From Podarcis raffonei (taxonomy: Eukaryota > Chordata > Lepidosauria > Squamata > Lacertidae), in the NCBI RefSeq assembly GCF_027172205.1, contig NC_070607.1, forward strand, positions 34,928,069 through 34,992,068: DNA of 64,000 bases. Direction: 5' to 3'. Each line of letters opens with the position of its first letter. The stretch's first letter is position 1. The translations under genes were made by a program, and so were the position numbers. Below are positions 60,100 through 64,000 of the stretch, in pieces. A model generated the notes under the pieces. That model worked only from the letters and a program-made list of their open reading frames with translations, did not search any database and was not told the origin of the DNA.

Positions 60100-62500
60100 C
60101 TTGGGGCGAAGGAGCACGAATCTTGTGAATGACGCTTTGGGGCCTTCTCAAAATGCAAAGTCGCTTTCTTTAGACAAGCGTTTGTGTTTCTGTAGGCTCC
60201 TTTTCTCCCTCCCACTTTTTCCTTTCCTTTCCTTTTTTTGTGTGCTGGCTCACCGGGCGATCCAAGCAATTACTTCATCATCTCCCACCCAAGCAGCCAG
60301 CAGGGCGCTCGGCTCGCTCCAACGACCCACGTTTAGGAGGAAATAGAAGCTCCACGGAGTTCAGTGGGGCTTATTCGCAAGTAACAGCGCATGGGGGGGG
60401 GGTGTAGAAAGACAGACAGACATAAAGAAAATTCTCCAAAGTATTAAGATTGGTCTTTCGGACCGGGTGGAGGGATAATGCATGCGCCTTTTCTTAAAAC
60501 CTAATCTCTCTCTTTTTCTCCCCATTTTTCTGTTTTCTTCCCCCTTTCTCTGTGTATTAAATTCTGCCATCACGCCTGCTCAGTGAAAGAACTAACATTA
60601 TCCAAATATCAAGGGCCCTGATGCAGCTTCTTACTGGCAACGTTGCAGGCACCTTAAAAACAACAACAACCTAGCATAAACTTTGAACAGTAGCATAAAG
60701 AAGGATATGCTTTTTTTAAAAAGAAACCCAGCCAGACCTCCCTTCCCCCATGTCTTCTTTTCCACGCCAGTGAAAAGCGCCTCCTGTCAGGCCTTGGTGC
60801 GGTGCGATCCTGCGTCTGCTTACTCCAAAGCTAATTTTACTGAAGGAAACGATTCGTATCTGTTTTGTCTTCGATTCTTGCTTTTACAAGGGGCAGACGG
60901 CTATACAGAGGGGAACGGGGAGACGCTCTTTCTGCCATCCTGCAGGATGGAACCCTACGCAAAGGTGCGCACCGCACCATGCCGAGTTGGAAAGAGAGAG
61001 GTGGAGCCAATCTGCCCCCTCCCCATTTAAAATTATCTCATGCCTAAAGCATCCTGACAGACTTATACAGCAGCAGAGAGAAATGATCCCTTCCAGAACT
61101 AGGATTTAAATGTCAGAAAGTATCGTTCTACCCATGTCTATATCTGCGCGCACCCAGAGAGATTAGCAGTGCGCATGGTCCTTTCGAAAGTGAAATGAGC
61201 CACTGAATAGAAAGAACGATGCCCCGAAGAGTTTACAGTGGAACAGCGCAATCTGTTAAATCCTATTGAGTTCAGTGGCATTTCCTGCCAGGTAAGCGTG
61301 TATATTGAATTCTATCCTAAATCTCGATCGTGTGGGAGTCAAACAATTGCAGAATGAAAGGTCCAGCACACCTAAAAGGCAAGACTAGAAATGAAGAAAT
61401 GCCTTTAACCAAGGGCAGCCAGTATTAAAATTGCAACAGGCAAGGCACCCTTGTTACACCGAACTCTTCCTCTGGTTGTGCAAAGCGTGGCGATGCTAAG
61501 AGTTGTCCGCCCAGTGCTCAGAGGCGTCTGCTCCCAGGTAAGTAGGCATAGGATGGCAACTTGAGAGTTGAACCCAATCCAATCCCACTCAGGCGTTCCA
61601 CACTGAAATCAATGGGCACGATGCTGTCCACTGATGTCAAATGGATCTGCTCTGAACAGCACTTAGTTGGCTGCAACCTTGGGTTTAGGTTTCCACCGTG
61701 GTTGCTCCCTCCCGATCACACACTCACACAGATTTACAAGCGAAGCTCCACATTTAGGGATAATGCACGCTCGGAAACGCGGCGGAAAACCAGCCTCTTG
61801 AAAGAGCTGTGTGTTGCTGGGGAACCAGTCATTTGTAGTAGATCCTCTGGAGGCTCTGGAAAAACAATTCTCGCTCTCCTCCTCCTCTCTTTCCCCTCCT
61901 GCTCACAGGATTCCCCGATCTCTTGGGGTTTGCCCTGGCCGGGTCTCCTCCACAGTCTGGTGCGCGCTTCACTTGGTCCTGCTTGGACAAGAGGGCTCCG
62001 AGTGCGGTTCCGGCTGTCCATCCATCCTTCCTTCCGCCTTCCCTGCTTCGCCTCCCCGGCAGCCCTCCAGGGGAAGAAAGGATTGGAACGCTTCCATCTC
62101 TCCTCCCGGATAAAGGCCGTGAGAGGTACCCTGTATCTTTTCACTCACACCCACAAAAACCTCCATGGCAACGGGGCTCTTCCCGCAGGACACCCTGCTC
62201 TCTCTCCCCCTCTCCGCCCTCCGGCTGAAGCCGGAGCCAGAAAAAAATCAGCAACGGAGGCCGAGGAGGAAGGACTCTCGCTCAGCTGCTCTCCCGGAGC
62301 CGCTTGGAATTGGGCTGCGCCGCTATTCGAAGCAATCCCCGCCGCTGCTTCCCCAAACTGCTCATCTTCAGCTTCTTGGTGGGGGGTGGAACTGTGAGGC
62401 TTTCCTGCGACTGGATAGGGGGCAGGCAAGAGAAAGGCAGCCAGGCCCTGGGATCTCCTTTAAAAGTTTTTTCCCCCCCTTGCACAGAATCCAAAGATGG
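60100..62500. promoter_or_regulatory. Orphan GC/CpG-rich patch
   Basis: GC content and CpG frequency climb over this stretch, most clearly at 61.9-62.35 kb, with no recognised exon. Long open frames on both strands (for example 61561-62397 plus) are what GC-rich DNA gives by chance. It could be a distal LHX8 element, or the promoter of a noncoding RNA or of a gene beyond the window. Confidence 0.35.
61240..61318. repeat. Short palindromic dispersed repeat, copy 6
   Basis: TCCTATTGAGTTCAGTGGCA then CAGGTAAGCGTGTATATTGA. It is one arm and centre of the palindrome. Partial arms also occur at 60356-60395 and 61536-61562. Confidence 0.45.
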
Positions 62501-62544
62501 ACTTTTTACGTTCTTTGCAAACTGGGCCTCCAGATGTGGTTGAA

Positions 62545-62645
62545 TTCTGCAGCTCCCATGGATCCTGCCCACTGACCTGGCTGGCAGGGGCTGATGGAGG
62601 TTGGAGTCCAAAGACATCCGCATGGCCACAGCACCCTCCACCGTT
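62545..62645 (+). mobile_element. hAT MITE remnant
   Basis: GCAGGGGCTGATGGAGGTTG with AGTCCAAAGACATCCGCATG on the right and CTGCAGCTCCCATGGATCCT on the left are decayed arms of the shared MITE core. Confidence 0.45.
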
Positions 62646-62659
62646 GCTCTAAAATTCAC

Positions 62660-62825
62660 TGGCTAGGAATAGAGGAAGGTGCCAGACCATTGCTCCAGAC
62701 CACTGCTCCGTCTAGCTCAGGGATTTCTACTGGCAGCAGCTGTCTAGGATTTAAGGCAAGGGACAGCTTTACCTGGAGATGCTAATGATTGGAGGTGGGG
62801 AGCTTGTGCATGCAAAGAACAGCAA
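62660..62825 (-). mobile_element. tRNA-derived SINE, minus orientation, decayed
   Basis: GACCACTGCTCCGTCTAGCT, TACTGGCAGCAGCTGTCTAG, TTTACCTGGAGATGCTAATG and GTGCATGCAAAGAACAGC are reversed SINE phrases shared with 17797. It is the most diverged of the four copies. Confidence 0.7.
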
Positions 62826-63328
62826 AACCAGAAGTTGGCCCTGGGGGAACTTGACAAATCAGTGGTCTCCAGCTTGTATTGAACCAACTTCATTTGGTGT
62901 GAAGTTTGCAAAATCTAATTCTCCCCTCTTCCCACCACAGTTTCAACAAATTGCAACTTTAGCTTGCTTATTCGCTTTCTATAAATGAAGCTTGATTTCA
63001 GCAGAGTTTAACCCAACACAAACAATAGTGATTGTAATTTCAGGTTTCCATGCTATTGACTGCGTGGAAGAGAAAATACCTTCTATTGAACATGGTCTTG
63101 AAAGGAACTGTGTTATTTGTCTCTCTCTCCCCCCCCATTTCTTCCATTCTTCTTTTTTTGGTTGGGTGGTTGTGTGGTTAAATCAACCCTACAATTTCCC
63201 CTGGAGATGTTGTGTGTAGAATGTAGTGTTATGATTTTATGTTGCCCTGATACCACCATCAAAGATGGGTGGGCTGTTTTATCCCTAATACTTGTGTTAA
63301 AGTCCTTGCCAAAGAAGCCAAGGCCTAG

Positions 63329-63332
<4 letters not shown>

Positions 63333-63378
<46 letters not shown>
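63333..63378. repeat. (CA)n microsatellite
   Basis: About 23 perfect CA units near the right edge. Confidence 0.97.
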
Positions 63379-63380
<2 letters not shown>

Positions 63381-63861
63381 CACCTTCAGTCATAATAATT
63401 CCATCTGATCCATGTGGTGGCTGCTGTCCAGTTATTTAATAACTGGAAGAGGAGTTAAAAGAACAAGTGAAAAACCCATTCACAACTCCACCAAAGGAAA
63501 GGATGGTTCTTATGTTCTTTGGCTTCTCTAAAGGGGCACATTTTGTATGTATACAGTCATTTCAGGTCTCATGACTTGCATTATACCCATGAAGGAACAA
63601 CAGCACAGCAAGTAATTATGGAACGGAGGTTTTTATACATATATAAAAAACAGCAACACTATGTGACATAAACAAGAAAAACTAAATACTTCCTTCTGGC
63701 CACCCTGGGAGACAGAGGCAACTCCAGGGCAAAACAAAAAAGCACAACAACCTACTTCCAAAACCAAGGCAACCAAGAAGCAAATTAGATTTGTTATGGA
63801 CTGAGCTCTGTCTCACATATTATTATCTTCCCCCAACAGAAACAAAGTTATGTTTCACATT

Positions 63862-63920
63862 AAAGGCTTGATCCTAAACCTATTGACTTGGAATCAAGCC
63901 CTATTGATTTCAACTGGCTT
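63862..63920. repeat. Short palindromic dispersed repeat, partial copy
   Basis: TTGATCCTAAACCTATTGAC then AGCCCTATTGATTTCAACTG. It carries the central TTGA/TCAA words of the family only. Confidence 0.3.
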
Positions 63921-64000
63921 TATGTCCAAATTTTAAGAAAGGTATGAAGAGTTGTACTGTCCCCATGTCTTTACCGTATCTCTATGAACACTACCAGCCA

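Larger units (their letters stand above)
46600..64000. other. Noncoding upstream flank of LHX8
   Basis: Seventeen kilobases with no recognisable exon. GC-rich, CpG-bearing patches lie at about 46.9-48.5 kb and 60.1-62.5 kb. AT-rich DNA lies between. Repeats are sparser from 46.6 to 53 kb than elsewhere, as often seen around developmental genes, and then rise again. The stretches 49.7-53.2 kb and 62.8-63.3 kb show nothing I can name. Confidence 0.65.

Noticed and set aside
61561-62397. 278-codon open frame on the plus strand
   Set aside because: GC-rich DNA with overlapping open frames on both strands, no recognisable domain, and composition explained by CpG content. The start Met lies in a repeat-like stretch.

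Overview
The window is vertebrate nuclear DNA, most likely from a squamate reptile (a lizard or a close relative). Exons are short and scattered with GT/AG borders. Interspersed repeats are CR1 and L2-like LINE tails, tRNA-derived SINEs with squamate-style tails, and many small hAT and Tc1/mariner-type MITEs. There are no operons or bacterial genes, and most open frames present are chance frames or antisense shadows.

Two host genes converge. At the left, on the plus strand, lies the 3' end of SLC44A5, a choline transporter-like protein. It comprises one internal exon (1745-1829) and two alternative terminal exons (4125-4237 and 8217-8323), each giving a different C-terminus from the same splice donor. 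The rest of the gene lies before the window. In the middle, on the minus strand, is a complete-looking LHX8 (25454-46041): nine coding exons, joining in frame to a predicted 384-residue LIM-homeodomain transcription factor with two LIM zinc-binding domains and a C-terminal-half homeodomain. Gene order and orientation match the mammalian LHX8-SLC44A5 arrangement.

Layout: 1-8323, SLC44A5 3' part with an LTR-like fossil in an intron; 8324 to about 10960, its probable 3' untranslated region; about 10960-24950, repeat-bearing intergenic DNA; about 24950-46450, LHX8 with introns full of MITEs, SINEs and LINE pieces; 42.2-44.4 kb, a CpG-rich block around exons 2 and 3 with a repeated homeodomain-type motif and NKX2-like sites, a good candidate regulatory region; 46.5-64 kb, noncoding upstream DNA with GC-rich patches at about 46.9-48.5 and 60.1-62.5 kb and a cluster of short palindromic repeats.

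I did not find a clearly new gene system. The most unusual observations are the three-hairpin MITE nested in a LINE at 34.4-34.7 kb, a dispersed palindrome of about 80 bp with a GTAAG/CTTAC core, a set of hAT MITEs that share one core but have different ends, the alternative SLC44A5 tails, and the thrice-repeated GCAATTAG-type motif next to NKX2-like sites upstream of LHX8 exon 2.
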